This document shows, in pieces, positions 7,365-16,983 of a DNA stretch of 64,000 nucleotides. Location: NCBI RefSeq assembly GCF_014268505.2, contig NZ_JABWQP020000007.1:1-64000 (forward strand), given 5' to 3'. Positions within the stretch are counted from its first letter, which is position 1; each line of letters begins with the position of its first letter. Both the position numbers and the translations under genes were made by a program. This DNA comes from Pseudomonas khorasanensis (lineage in GTDB: Bacteria > Pseudomonadota > Gammaproteobacteria > Pseudomonadales > Pseudomonadaceae). The notes under the pieces are model-generated. The model worked only from the letters and a program-made list of their open reading frames with translations, was not told the DNA's origin and ran no database searches.

Positions 7365-9062
7365 TCACTGACCCGAAGCCACACTCGGCGGCGCCTGTTT
7401 CGGCGTCACGATGCTCCCCAGATCAATATGCTTCCACTCGGGCTTGGCGCCCAGCCGCGCATTGAACCGATAGTTGAAGGTGAACTCATCCAACGTCGGC
7501 ACGCTCAACGGTTTGCCATACACCGCTTCAATGCCCGCCAGGTCGTAGCCCATCGACTGCAACAGCGTCGGGAAGATGTTGTAGTGACTGGAGCGATCCT
7601 TGTTCACTGCCAGATTTTTCGACCAGTCCGGCGTCTTCAGCCCACTGCCCTGAATTACCACCAGCGGCACCAGCCCTTCCTCTTCCACCGGGTCTCCGCC
7701 GCAATGGGTGTTGAGCCCCGGGTTGCCGCGCTCATGCAGATCCTGACCATGGTCGGAGGTATAGATCAGCAGCGCATTGCTTAGATTGGCCTGGGCAAAT
7801 AACCGGGCGAAGAATTCCCCGACATTCCACAACAGCGTGTTTTTGTAGGCGTTGCGGTAGAGCTCCCAGTCATCCGGCTGGCCGTTGAAACCCGTGCGCT
7901 CGCCGGTATCGGCGACTTCGGTGAACTGCCCGCGCGGCAAGGTAGGCCGGTAGGCCATGAACGCGTCCGGGTATTTGTCGTGCACCGGAAAATGCGCGCC
8001 CACCTTATTGATCACAATCAACTCGGGACGATCGTCGTTGAGCAATTCGATCAGCTTCGCCGCTGCGGCCATGTCGCGATCGCGCACGCTGGTCTGATCA
8101 AATTGCACAAAGCGGTCGATATCGTTTTTCTCGGCAACGGTCATCAGGTTCTGCAGGTTGCCGGCAGTGCGTTGGGCATCGATATACACCGTGCCCAACC
8201 CGGCCTTTTTGGCGTACTGCCAGATCGAAGGCAGCGTGCTGTTGATGCGCATGTAATCGGCGCGGGTGCCGCCGTAACGCAGGGTGACATTGGTGTCGGC
8301 GCTGCAATTGGCAATCGAGGCGGCATAGCCGTAATTGAACACATCGACACCGGCCGGTGCCTGCTTGAGATTGCTGTGCACGCCAAACGGCGCGTTGATG
8401 TCGAGGTAATTGCCGGAAACGCTTTCATCGATGATCAGCACGATGTCATGGCCAATGGCGGGTGCGTTGCGCGCCAGCGTTACCGGCTCACGCGGGCCTA
8501 CGGTGTCGTGCAGCGCCTCGTAGGCGAACAGGTTCAGATAGGCCAGCGGCGTGTACAGGATGGGCAAGCCACGGGCGCCCTCGCCTGCGCGCAAAAAAAG
8601 CAGCCCACTGAGCATCAAAACGCCAACGATGGGCGCCGCCACCCGCAATGCATTCGGTATGAACAGACCATGGCGCGGCTTGAGTCCGATGCCTAACAAC
8701 AGCAGCAAGCCACTGAGTACGGCATGCAGAATCGCATCCCTGTATTGATACGCCGCTTCCTGAATGAAGCCACCGGAATACACCAGCGAGACAAAATCGC
8801 TGTACCTCAGGTAGTCCGCGGTGACCCGCGTATAGACGTCAAAGAAAGCCGCTGAAGCAAACATCGCCAATGCGAACGCATGTCGAATGAGTGCCTGGCG
8901 TATATAGGCTGTTAGATATAGCGCCAACGTAAGCGCCAAAAACATCGCGCCAAAAACAAGCACATTAAAACCCCACCCGATAGCATTTAACCGATCCAGG
9001 TAATAGTCGACATAAATCAATAACCAGGCAATTAAAAGCAGCTCTTTGGCATATTTGTACAT
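7365..9062 (-). CDS. Inner-membrane sulfatase/phosphoethanolamine-transferase-like protein
   Basis: A 565-residue protein with about five N-terminal membrane segments (residues 5-165) and a C-terminal alkaline-phosphatase-superfamily domain facing the periplasm. The likely metal and nucleophile site is IIDESVSGNY with Ser at about 214, and the metal-binding TSDHGQD is at about 437. Family members transfer phosphoethanolamine or phosphoglycerol groups, or hydrolyse sulfate or phosphate esters; the Ser, where EptA-type enzymes have Thr, makes the exact reaction uncertain. The gene is single, is read away from the exopolysaccharide operon and shares a 388-base spacer with it. A role in modifying lipid A or a surface glycan is an inference. 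Confidence 0.75.
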   Translation of the reverse strand: MYKYAKELLLIAWLLIYVDYYLDRLNAIGWGFNVLVFGAMFLALTLALYLTAYIRQALIRHAFALAMFASAAFFDVYTRVTADYLRYSDFVSLVYSGGFIQEAAYQYRDAILHAVLSGLLLLLGIGLKPRHGLFIPNALRVAAPIVGVLMLSGLLFLRAGEGARGLPILYTPLAYLNLFAYEALHDTVGPREPVTLARNAPAIGHDIVLIIDESVSGNYLDINAPFGVHSNLKQAPAGVDVFNYGYAASIANCSADTNVTLRYGGTRADYMRINSTLPSIWQYAKKAGLGTVYIDAQRTAGNLQNLMTVAEKNDIDRFVQFDQTSVRDRDMAAAAKLIELLNDDRPELIVINKVGAHFPVHDKYPDAFMAYRPTLPRGQFTEVADTGERTGFNGQPDDWELYRNAYKNTLLWNVGEFFARLFAQANLSNALLIYTSDHGQDLHERGNPGLNTHCGGDPVEEEGLVPLVVIQGSGLKTPDWSKNLAVNKDRSSHYNIFPTLLQSMGYDLAGIEAVYGKPLSVPTLDEFTFNYRFNARLGAKPEWKHIDLGSIVTPKQAPPSVASGQ

Positions 9063-9365
9063 GGGGATACCGGGCGGGCGAAAAACGACAAGTCAAAGGT
9101 TTGTCGGTCAGAACCTGACACTAGCAGCCGTCCCAAAAAGCGCAAGAACTGACTGGTTTTCAGATAAAGCGTCAAAAAAACGGTGACTCAAATCTGACAC
9201 ACCAATAACGCTGCAGGTCTTTATTTTCGCGGCTTTCGACCACTTGTCGCTTAAATCAAATCTGAACAAATCTGCATGAAAACAACAAATTCAATCCCGA
9301 CAATGACTTGATGGCTAATCGCCAAAAAACGCTCAAGTGTTATACAGATGCAACATGTCATTTTG

Positions 9366-9395
9366 CTGACACGCTTTCCAAACCCTGCGCTATAC
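9366..9395 (+). promoter_or_regulatory. Possible promoter of the exopolysaccharide operon
   Basis: Within the 388-base spacer 9063-9450, CTGACA (9366-9371) and CTATAC (9390-9395) are separated by 18 bases and lie about 55 bases upstream of the UDP-glucose dehydrogenase start. The CTATAC form with a preceding GCG resembles a sigmaS-type -10. The match is moderate and unproven. I see no terminator or gene elsewhere in the spacer. Confidence 0.3.
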
Positions 9396-9450
9396 CCCTT
9401 TAACTATCTTCTTCCGAACTTCTTCTTTTCGCTCTATCGAGGGTGCGCAG

Positions 9451-10803
9451 ATGGACGTGAGCGTATTTGGCACAGGCTATGTCGGACTTATACAAGCCGC
9501 CGCACTTGCAGATGTTGGTCATCGGGTTTTATGCATTGATATCGATCCGAACAAAATCAAACAACTGCAACAAGCGGTTCCGCCTATTAGTGAGCCTGGG
9601 CTGTCCGCAACGCTTGAAGAAAACATCAAGGCCGGGCGTTTATTGTTCAGCACCCAGGCCAGCGATGCGGTGGCCCACGCCGAGCTGATCTTCATCGCCG
9701 TCGGCACTCCGGCGGACGAGGACGGCTCTGCCGATCTCAGCCATGTGCTCAATGTCGCCAGGCAGATTGCCGACCTGATGGAGGCTGATCGCACGCTGAT
9801 CATCAAATCCACCGTGCCGGTCGGCACTGCCGATCAAGTCCTGGCCACGGCCAACAGCGAGTTGCTGCGTCGGGGCAAAACCGACCTGCAAGTGCGCGTG
9901 GTATCCAACCCTGAATTTCTCAAGGAAGGCAGCGCCCTCGCCGACTGCATGCGCCCTGACCGGATCATCATTGGTACCCGCGATGACGCCGCCCGCGAGC
10001 AGATGAGTGAGCTGTACGCCCCCTTCTGCCGCAATCACGAAAAACTGATGTTCATGGACAACCGCAGCGCCGAGCTGACCAAGTACGCGGCCAACGCGAT
10101 GCTCGCCACCCGCATCAGTTTCATGAACGAGCTGGCCAACCTCACCGAACTGCTGGGCGCCGACATCGAAGCGGTGCGCAAAGGCATCGGCTCCGACCCG
10201 CGCATCGGCTACCACTTCATCTATCCCGGTTGCGGCTTCGGCGGCTCGTGCTTTCCCAAGGATCTGCGCGCCCTGCTGCACACCGCTGAACACAACGGCA
10301 TGCCGCTGAAACTGTTGCGCAGCGTCACCGATGTCAACGACAGCCAGCGGCACATCCTCTTCAGCAAATTGCGCGCGCAGTTTCCGCAAGGTCTGGCCGG
10401 CAAATCCATTGCGGTCTGGGGCCTGGCGTTCAAACCCAACACCGATGACATGCGCGAAGCCCCCAGCCGTTTCCTGATGGACGCATTGTGGGCCGAAGGC
10501 GCCAGCGTACAGGCCTACGATCCGGAAGCCATGTCCGAGTGCCGGCGCATTTATGGCTACCGCAATGACCTGCACCTGTGCGCGACCCGCGACGATACCC
10601 TTGAAGATGCCGACGCGCTGGTGATCTGCACCGAGTGGAAAAACTTCCGCGTGGTCGATTTCGAGCTGCTCGCCGAGAAACTTCGTTCCAAGGTAATCAT
10701 CGACGGCCGAAACCTCTATAACCCTGAACAAGTGGCAGCTGCAGGCCTGCATTACAGCGGCATCGGCCTGCGTCACATCGCGCCCGAAGGGCTGCGGCCA
10801 TGA
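9451..10803 (+). CDS. ugd: UDP-glucose 6-dehydrogenase
   Basis: A 450-residue NAD-dependent enzyme oxidising UDP-glucose to UDP-glucuronate, the source of acidic sugars for polysaccharides. The Rossmann motif FGTGYVGL is at residues 6-13. The catalytic cysteine is in GGSCFPKD (Cys about 267), preceded by GIGSDPRIG, and a C-terminal UDP-binding domain begins near residue 320 with VWGLAFKPNTDDMREAPS. Its length is normal for the family. A GAGGG ribosome-binding site precedes the ATG. It is the first gene of the exopolysaccharide operon and overlaps the next gene by 4 bases, an epimerase that can use its product. GDP-mannose dehydrogenase (AlgD) is related, but no mannose pathway genes occur here. 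Confidence 0.9.
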   Translation: MDVSVFGTGYVGLIQAAALADVGHRVLCIDIDPNKIKQLQQAVPPISEPGLSATLEENIKAGRLLFSTQASDAVAHAELIFIAVGTPADEDGSADLSHVLNVARQIADLMEADRTLIIKSTVPVGTADQVLATANSELLRRGKTDLQVRVVSNPEFLKEGSALADCMRPDRIIIGTRDDAAREQMSELYAPFCRNHEKLMFMDNRSAELTKYAANAMLATRISFMNELANLTELLGADIEAVRKGIGSDPRIGYHFIYPGCGFGGSCFPKDLRALLHTAEHNGMPLKLLRSVTDVNDSQRHILFSKLRAQFPQGLAGKSIAVWGLAFKPNTDDMREAPSRFLMDALWAEGASVQAYDPEAMSECRRIYGYRNDLHLCATRDDTLEDADALVICTEWKNFRVVDFELLAEKLRSKVIIDGRNLYNPEQVAAAGLHYSGIGLRHIAPEGLRP

Positions 10804-11834
10804 AAATCCTGGTGACCGGTGCGGCCGGTTTCATTGGTGCCCATTGCGTACTGCGTTTGCTGCGAGACGGGCATTCGGTGGTCGGCCTGGACAATTTCAA
10901 CCACTACTACGACCCGCAGCTCAAGCACGATCGCGTGCAATGGGTTCGCGAGCAGGTTGGCGATTTTCCGCTCGCCACGGTTGATCTGGCCCACGCCTCG
11001 GCCATCGACGCATTGTTTGCCCGCGAACAGCCGCAAGTGGTGATCCATCTGGCCGCGCAGGCCGGGGTGCGTTATTCGCTGGACAATCCACGGGCGTATC
11101 TGGACAGCAATCTCAACGGTTTTCTGAACATTCTCGAGAGCTGCCGGCATAACCCTGTCGAGCACTTGATCTACGCCTCGTCGAGCTCGGTATACGGCGC
11201 CAACCAGCACACGCCCTACTCCGTTAAAGATGGCGTCAATCATCCGCTGTCGCTGTATGCCGCGACCAAGAAAGCCAATGAACTGATGGCGCACAGCTAC
11301 AGCCACCTGTTTGGCATTCCCTGCACCGGCCTGCGGTTTTTCACCGTCTATGGGCCATGGGGCCGGCCGGATATGTCGCCGATCCAGTTTGCCCGGGCGA
11401 TCAGCGAAGGCGAGCCGCTGAAGCTGTTCAATTACGGCGAGCATCAGCGCGATTTCACCTACATCGACGACATCATCGAAAGCATCGCCCGCCTCATCGA
11501 TCAGCCACCCCGCGCCAATCCGCTGTGGGACCGCGAGCAGCCCGATCCGGCCAGCAGCATGGCGCCGTGGCGACTGTTCAACATCGGCGGGCAGCAGCCG
11601 GTCGCGCTGAAAACCTACCTCGCTCTGATGGAGAAACACCTCGGTCAGAAAGCCATTGTCGAGCTGCTGCCGCTGCAACCGGGCGATGTGCTCAACACCT
11701 GCGCCGAAGCCAGCGATCTGGCCCAGGCCACCGGATTCCAGCCCCGGATAGAACTGGAAGAAGGACTGGGCCGCTTCATCGCCTGGTTTCGCGACTACTA
11801 CCCCACTGCCCGTAAGCCGCTTGCGGCTGAATGA
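10800..11834 (+). CDS. NAD-dependent sugar epimerase, probably UDP-glucuronate 4-epimerase
   Basis: A 344-residue extended short-chain dehydrogenase. GAAGFIG is near the start, the DNFNHYYDP stretch is typical of UDP-glucuronate 4-epimerases, SSSSVYG carries the catalytic serine region, and YAATKK is the YxxxK pair. GLRFFTVYGPWGRPDM is the usual substrate-loop region. Start and stop overlap both neighbours by 4 bases. It is directly after UDP-glucose dehydrogenase, so the most likely product is UDP-galacturonate. This would place galacturonic and/or glucuronic acid in the polymer; exact specificity is inference. Confidence 0.85.
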   Translation: MKILVTGAAGFIGAHCVLRLLRDGHSVVGLDNFNHYYDPQLKHDRVQWVREQVGDFPLATVDLAHASAIDALFAREQPQVVIHLAAQAGVRYSLDNPRAYLDSNLNGFLNILESCRHNPVEHLIYASSSSVYGANQHTPYSVKDGVNHPLSLYAATKKANELMAHSYSHLFGIPCTGLRFFTVYGPWGRPDMSPIQFARAISEGEPLKLFNYGEHQRDFTYIDDIIESIARLIDQPPRANPLWDREQPDPASSMAPWRLFNIGGQQPVALKTYLALMEKHLGQKAIVELLPLQPGDVLNTCAEASDLAQATGFQPRIELEEGLGRFIAWFRDYYPTARKPLAAE

Positions 11835-12595
11835 ATGCGGAGGCCCCCATGACTGGACATGAACAAGGTGTACCGATCCAACACATGCGCCGTGACAAGC
11901 GCATTGACCCCGAACATCGCATGCGCCTCGACGCGGCGATCCATCGCCAGGGTCGCGGCTGGTTCAGTGGCCGCGATGGCGGGCGTCCGTGGCAACTGTC
12001 ACGCACCAACCGGGTGGTCGCCTGCCTGGGCGCGCTGATGATTCTGCTGCTGATCTCGCCGCTGCTGCTGGGGGTGGCACTGGCCATCAAGTTCGCCAGC
12101 CCGGGGCCGGTGCTGTTCGTGCAGAAACGCACCGGCTATCGCGGCCGCAAGTTCGGCATGTTCAAGTTCCGCACGATGGTCTGCAATGCCGAAGAACTCA
12201 AGGAGTCGCTGCGTCACCTGAACAAACACGGGGCCGACGCCATTGATTTCAAGATCGACAAGGACCCGCGCGTCACCGGCATCGGCAGTTTTCTGCGGCG
12301 CACCAGCCTCGACGAACTGCCGAACCTGATCAACGTGGTGACCGGTGACATGCGCCTGGTCGGCCCCCGCCCGACCTCGTTCAACGCCTACCGCTACAAG
12401 GACAATCACCTCGCTCGTCTGGCGATCTACCCCGGCATGACCGGTCTGTGGCAGATCTCCGGACGCAGCAACATCGACTTCGACCAGCGCGTTGAGTTGG
12501 ACCTCAGCTATATCGCCGAGCAGAGCCTTCTGCTTGATCTGAAGATTCTGTTGAAAACCCCCTTCAAAGTATTCAGCGGCCACGGAGCAAGCTAA
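11831..12595 (+). CDS. Initiating undecaprenyl-phosphate sugar phosphotransferase
   Basis: A 254-residue monotopic phosphoglycosyltransferase that would start the repeat unit on undecaprenyl phosphate at the cytoplasmic face. There is a hydrophilic N-terminus of about 58 residues and one membrane helix (about residues 63-85). The catalytic core then shows PVLFVQKRTG, MFKFRTM, the DE pair in TSLDELPNL, VGPRP and GMTGLWQISGRS. It lacks the four extra helices of WcaJ-like forms, so it is the short type. It overlaps the preceding gene by 4 bases and the next by 1 (TAATG). The sugar transferred first cannot be read from sequence. Confidence 0.9.
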   Translation: MNAEAPMTGHEQGVPIQHMRRDKRIDPEHRMRLDAAIHRQGRGWFSGRDGGRPWQLSRTNRVVACLGALMILLLISPLLLGVALAIKFASPGPVLFVQKRTGYRGRKFGMFKFRTMVCNAEELKESLRHLNKHGADAIDFKIDKDPRVTGIGSFLRRTSLDELPNLINVVTGDMRLVGPRPTSFNAYRYKDNHLARLAIYPGMTGLWQISGRSNIDFDQRVELDLSYIAEQSLLLDLKILLKTPFKVFSGHGAS

Positions 12596-13242
12596 TGGAC
12601 GGTTCAACCAATAAAAGCCTGAGCATCGCCAGTCCCAGCGAATCGAACCTGACTTCGACCGTGCTGGATCTCGATCTGCGGATCCTGTTCCTGACCGCCG
12701 CCAACCCCGGCGCCGGCACGACCACCAGCGCCCTGGCCCTGGCCAGTCAACTGGCGCAAATGAGCAGCGGCCAAGTGCTGCTGGTCGATGCCAGCCAGTC
12801 GGCAGACAACCTCACCCAGCAGATGAACCTCGGCAAGGAGCGCGGCCTGCGCGACCTGTTGTTCAACCCGGACAACCCGCCACTGTTGCAGGACTGCGTG
12901 GTGCAGGTGTCGAGCCTGCCCTTTCATGTGCTGCCCAATGGCCGGCCGATTCGCACGCTGGAGCACCTGACTCCCGAACGCCTGAGCCCGTTGCTCAAGC
13001 AGTTGGGCAGCCAGTACCGCTTTGTGGTGATCGACGGAGACGCGGTGTACTCCGCCGCCGACACCCTGGTCATCAGCACTCAAGTCGACGGCGTGGTGTT
13101 TGTCGTCCGCGCCGAAGACACCCGCTGGGAAGTCGCCCAGGCCGCCGTGCAACGCCTGACCCAGGCCGGGGCAAAAGTAGTCGGCAGCGTATTCAACCGG
13201 CGCAAGTACTACATGCCCAAATGGCTTTACAAAAACCTGTAA
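12595..13242 (+). CDS. CpsD/CapB-like P-loop protein with a degenerate Walker A
   Basis: A 215-residue protein with the fold pattern of cytoplasmic BY-kinase domains that partner Wzz/GumC proteins. The Walker A' region is VLLVDAS and the Walker B region FVVIDGDAV. The Walker A loop reads NPGAGTTTSALALA, so the lysine expected before the first Thr/Ser is replaced by Thr. The tail has three tyrosines in RRKYYMPKWLYKNL, in place of the usual longer Tyr cluster. It may therefore be a non-catalytic regulator of the copolymerase rather than a true kinase. It lies between the initiating transferase and the export lipoprotein genes, translationally coupled to the former. Confidence 0.75.
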   Translation: MDGSTNKSLSIASPSESNLTSTVLDLDLRILFLTAANPGAGTTTSALALASQLAQMSSGQVLLVDASQSADNLTQQMNLGKERGLRDLLFNPDNPPLLQDCVVQVSSLPFHVLPNGRPIRTLEHLTPERLSPLLKQLGSQYRFVVIDGDAVYSAADTLVISTQVDGVVFVVRAEDTRWEVAQAAVQRLTQAGAKVVGSVFNRRKYYMPKWLYKNL

Positions 13243-13263
13243 GCGAACGCAAAGGATGACGCC

Positions 13264-14286
13264 ATGAACGCCAGAATGCTTGTCCTGCTGTTGCTGCCGC
13301 TTGCAGGCTGCTCCAGCACTTCCGAGACCCGCAACATGCCGGTGAATATTCTCACCGCCGCACCGGCCAATGCGCAGGCCACCGACATGCCGAGAGTCGA
13401 GCAGACCCTGCGCCCGAAAGATGTGCTGGATGTGATTTTCCATATCAGCACCAGCGGCTCGGACGCCTACCGCGTGCAGTCGGGTGACCAGATCGGCTTG
13501 AACTTCACCGCCGCCAGCCAGCTCAACGGCACTCAACTGGTGCTGCCCGACGGCACCATCGAACTGCCGGGCGCCAACACCTCGGTGAAAATCGCCGGTT
13601 TGACCAGCGACGAGGCCCGTCAGGAAATCCAGCGCGTCTATCAGCGCAAGCAACTGTTCCAGCCCAACCGCAATCAGCTCTCGGTGCAGATTCTGAGTCC
13701 GCTGAGCAATGAGCAGAACCTCAAAAGCGCGTTGAACCACCCGGCCACCGGCATGAGCCGGGAGATCACCGTTGGCACCGACGGCTACGCGAGTTTTCCG
13801 GACATCGGCGCCGTGCCGCTGCAAGGCATGACCGTCAACCAACTGGAGACTTTCCTCAACCAGAGGTACGCGCAACTACCGGGCCGGATGACCGTGGACG
13901 TGCTGCTCAAGTCCACCGCCGGCAACGAAATCTATGTGCTCGGCGAGGTCGCCCAGCCCGGCTCCTATCCGATCCGCCGACCGGTGTCAGTGCTTGAAGC
14001 GCTGACTCTGGCGCGGGGCACCAACGTCAAGGCGCGCCTCGATTCGGTGGTGATCATGCGGCGCAACGGCAATCAGGTGCAGGCGATGAACTACGACGTC
14101 GAGAAGGCTCTGTCCGGTGAGGCGCCACAAATCGCTTATCTGCAGCCGGACGACATGCTCTACGTACCCAAAACCAAACTGGCCAGCGCTGGCGAACTCG
14201 CCCGCCAACTGGCTGATGTGGTGCTGTTCCAGGGCGTCGGTTTCAGCTTCGGCTACCGCGTCGACAACAAAGGCAGTGACAACTGA
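13264..14286 (+). CDS. Wza-type polysaccharide export lipoprotein
   Basis: A 340-residue outer-membrane export protein. The lipoprotein signal is MNARMLVLLLLPLAGC, with Cys at about 16. A Poly_export domain follows (QSGDQIGLNFT about residue 77 onward), then SLBB-type repeats in the second half (EIYVLGEVAQPGSYPI). Family members form the octameric outer-membrane channel through which the finished chain leaves the cell. The length is close to Wza. Its position directly before the copolymerase gene (16-base gap) is the standard order. Confidence 0.9.
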   Translation: MNARMLVLLLLPLAGCSSTSETRNMPVNILTAAPANAQATDMPRVEQTLRPKDVLDVIFHISTSGSDAYRVQSGDQIGLNFTAASQLNGTQLVLPDGTIELPGANTSVKIAGLTSDEARQEIQRVYQRKQLFQPNRNQLSVQILSPLSNEQNLKSALNHPATGMSREITVGTDGYASFPDIGAVPLQGMTVNQLETFLNQRYAQLPGRMTVDVLLKSTAGNEIYVLGEVAQPGSYPIRRPVSVLEALTLARGTNVKARLDSVVIMRRNGNQVQAMNYDVEKALSGEAPQIAYLQPDDMLYVPKTKLASAGELARQLADVVLFQGVGFSFGYRVDNKGSDN

Positions 14287-14302
14287 CTCTCAGGTGAACG
14301 AC

Positions 14303-15895
14303 ATGAACCCAAAAGAAAATTACCTGCACGAGTTCTTCAGGATTTTCTTCGCCAACAAGCAACTGGTGAAGCGCATCTTCCTGACCTTTGCAGTGATCGC
14401 TCTGCTGCTGCCTTTGCTGCTCAAACAGAGCTTCGATATCACCGCGCAGGTGATCGTGCAGTCGAAAAAACTCTCCCAGGGCGACGCCACCACGTCGCTC
14501 ACGGTGGACAATGCGACCTTCATTCCGCCGTCGTTGGCGGACATGGAAACCGAGAGCAATATCCTCCGTTCGCCGGCGCTGATTCGCCAGACCATCAGCG
14601 AGCTGCGCGACAAGGGTCAGTACAACCCGCCGCCGGGGATGCTCAGCAAGCTGGCCGGCGAACCGTTCAAGCGTTACGTCAGCACGCCGCTGCGCGAATA
14701 CCTGGTCAATCCGCTGCGTGATGCACTGGGCATGGAAACCGACCCGGTGCGCGACACGGCGCTGGACGGCTTGACCCAGGACGCTATCGACAATCTGAAA
14801 ATTGAAACCCTGCCGGGCTCCAATGTCATCTCGATCGTCTACAGCTTCCCTGATCCTGCCCAAGGCACAACGTTCGTTGCCACGCTGCTGCGAAACTATC
14901 TGGTGGATCGTCAGGCGTTGCAATCGATCGAGCTGCCACACTCGTTCTACGAGACCAAGAAGCATCAATATCAGGTGCGACTCGACGGTCTGGAAGGCGC
15001 GCGACTGAGCCTGCTGGAAACTGTCGGTTCGTCCGATCCGAAAGAAGAAATCACCTTTCGCCTCAACGCGATCAATACCGAAGAGCAGGCACTCAACCTG
15101 TATCGCGATCGCTTGCTGCAAAGCCAGCGCTGGCTCGATTACCTGAAAGCCAGCCTGGCCGCCGCCAACACCAACAAACTCAATGACTACACCTTCCCGT
15201 TCACCTTCACGACGACGGTTGACAACATCGCGTTCGAGGATCGCGAGATCCGGCAGATGGGCGAGCAGTTGACCACTCAGGTCAGCCGCTACATGAACGA
15301 CCTCGCGGTATTCCAGCCTGGCAGCGAGCCGATGTTACTGGCCCGCGAGCAAATTGCCCGCACACGTCAGCAGTTCCTCAAAGTGGTCAACAACCGCATC
15401 CAGGAACGTGCGATCGATCTTTCGGTGGTGAGCCAGGTCATCGAGCAGAAAACCGCGCGCATTGCCGAGTTCAAGAATCGAATTCATCAATTGCAGCAAA
15501 CCCAAAGCAAGCTGCGCCAGATGGACACCGAGATCGGCGCGCTGCACGCGGCGTTCTCGACCTATGCGCAACGCTTTGCCGAAAGCAGCACGACGCGTGC
15601 GCTGGACAACGACTTGTCCAATGCCCGAGTGCTGAGTCCGCCGTACGAACCGACCGAGGCAGCTTTCCCCAAACCACTGCTGATTATTCCGTTCGGTCTG
15701 TTTACTGGCCTGCTACTGGCGATCGCCTTCGTCTACGTGCGTGAGTTCTTCGATCACCGCTTCAAGCATCCGGCGCAAATCAGCCATGAACTGGGCCTGC
15801 CGGTCCTGTTGGTGCTCAACGAGGAAACGCCGCAGGCCGGCAATCCGCACAAGCACTGGACCATGCCACGCCTGGTTCACTGGGTGCGCAATTGA
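14303..15895 (+). CDS. Wzz/GumC-type polysaccharide copolymerase
   Basis: A 530-residue chain-length determinant. One membrane helix lies near the N-terminus (about residues 22-42), followed by a long periplasmic domain with coiled-coil stretches (about 230-430), and a second helix around 462-482 (PLLIIPFGLFTGLLLAIAF). There is no cytoplasmic kinase domain, so the CpsD-like protein encoded two genes earlier may be its partner. The ATG at 14303 follows the Wza stop by 16 bases and fits the first helix; an upstream in-frame ATG lies inside the Wza gene and was not used. Its stop overlaps the TTG start of the next glycosyltransferase gene. Confidence 0.88.
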   Translation: MNPKENYLHEFFRIFFANKQLVKRIFLTFAVIALLLPLLLKQSFDITAQVIVQSKKLSQGDATTSLTVDNATFIPPSLADMETESNILRSPALIRQTISELRDKGQYNPPPGMLSKLAGEPFKRYVSTPLREYLVNPLRDALGMETDPVRDTALDGLTQDAIDNLKIETLPGSNVISIVYSFPDPAQGTTFVATLLRNYLVDRQALQSIELPHSFYETKKHQYQVRLDGLEGARLSLLETVGSSDPKEEITFRLNAINTEEQALNLYRDRLLQSQRWLDYLKASLAAANTNKLNDYTFPFTFTTTVDNIAFEDREIRQMGEQLTTQVSRYMNDLAVFQPGSEPMLLAREQIARTRQQFLKVVNNRIQERAIDLSVVSQVIEQKTARIAEFKNRIHQLQQTQSKLRQMDTEIGALHAAFSTYAQRFAESSTTRALDNDLSNARVLSPPYEPTEAAFPKPLLIIPFGLFTGLLLAIAFVYVREFFDHRFKHPAQISHELGLPVLLVLNEETPQAGNPHKHWTMPRLVHWVRN

Positions 15896-16983
15896 ACGCG
15901 GCGTCCACCCCGAGCGTCGCGCTGCCGATCATTCATTTGCTCAGCAGCGGCGGCTTCTACGGCGCCGAGCGGATGTTGCTGGATCACTGCCTGGCGACGC
16001 CGGGGCAGCACCAAGTGCTGTTCCTCGACGCTCCACCAGCCTTGATCGAGCGCTTTCGTGACGCCGGGGTGGACGCCTGCGGCTGTGCCGGGCTCGGTGG
16101 ACTGCTGCGGCATTTGCACCAGCGGCGAAACGAACAACCGCTGATCAATACGCATAACTTCAAAGGACTGCTGTTCGGATGGGTCGGGGCAACGCTGTTG
16201 CGCCTGCCACTGGTGATTACTCAACACGGCTTCACCCCGCGCAGTCGCAAGCAGAAGTTCTACACCTGGCTGAGCCTGCAACTGTGCCGCACGGCGTCGG
16301 TGAACAAAGTGGTTTGCGTGGCCGAAAGCATCGCTGCGCTGCACCGTGAGGCCCGCGTGCGAGCGGAGAAACTGCAGGTGATTCCCAACGGTTTGCCAGC
16401 GGCGCAGGCCCTGCAACCAGCGGCGAATCGGCAGCGCTGGCTGGCCGGTTACGTCGGTCGGTTGAGCAGCGAAAAAGGCCCGGATCTGTTCCTCGATGCG
16501 CTGATTGCGTTGTGTCATCAGCACCCGCAACTGGATGGCGTGATGCTCGGTGACGGTCCGGAACGTGAGGCCTTGCAAACGCGCATCGCTGCGGCCGGTT
16601 TGCAGCAGCGGATTCGCTTGCCGGGCTATCAGACGGCAATGCAAGGCTGGTGGCAGCAGCTCGATGCGCTGGTGATCAGCTCGCGCACCGAGGGCACGCC
16701 GATGATCCTGCTCGAAGCGATGCAGGCGGGTGTGCCGGTGGTGGCGTTCGCGGTCGGCGGTATTCCCGATGTCTTGCAGGACCGCCACAACGGCCTGCTC
16801 GCCGCGCCGACCGACACCGCCGCCCTCGCCCGCCAGCTCGACACATTGCTGGCGGAACCGAAGTTCGCCGCGCAGTTGCGCGACAACGCAAAACGCACAC
16901 AACAGGACCGCTACGACCTCAAGGCTCTGGCCGAACACTGGTCGCAGTTGTACATCCACACGGCACGGGAGGCACGCGCATGA
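15892..16983 (+). CDS. Family 4 glycosyltransferase
   Basis: A 363-residue GT-B retaining transferase of the cytoplasmic repeat-unit assembly line. The N-terminal acceptor domain begins IIHLLSSGGFYGAERM. The C-terminal half has YVGRLSSEKGPD, LGDGPERE and the EX7E motif EGTPMILLE near residue 265. It starts with TTG inside the overlap ATTGA with the copolymerase stop codon, a clear translational coupling, and ends overlapping the polymerase gene by 4 bases. Donor and linkage are unknown. Confidence 0.87.
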   Translation: MNAASTPSVALPIIHLLSSGGFYGAERMLLDHCLATPGQHQVLFLDAPPALIERFRDAGVDACGCAGLGGLLRHLHQRRNEQPLINTHNFKGLLFGWVGATLLRLPLVITQHGFTPRSRKQKFYTWLSLQLCRTASVNKVVCVAESIAALHREARVRAEKLQVIPNGLPAAQALQPAANRQRWLAGYVGRLSSEKGPDLFLDALIALCHQHPQLDGVMLGDGPEREALQTRIAAAGLQQRIRLPGYQTAMQGWWQQLDALVISSRTEGTPMILLEAMQAGVPVVAFAVGGIPDVLQDRHNGLLAAPTDTAALARQLDTLLAEPKFAAQLRDNAKRTQQDRYDLKALAEHWSQLYIHTAREARA

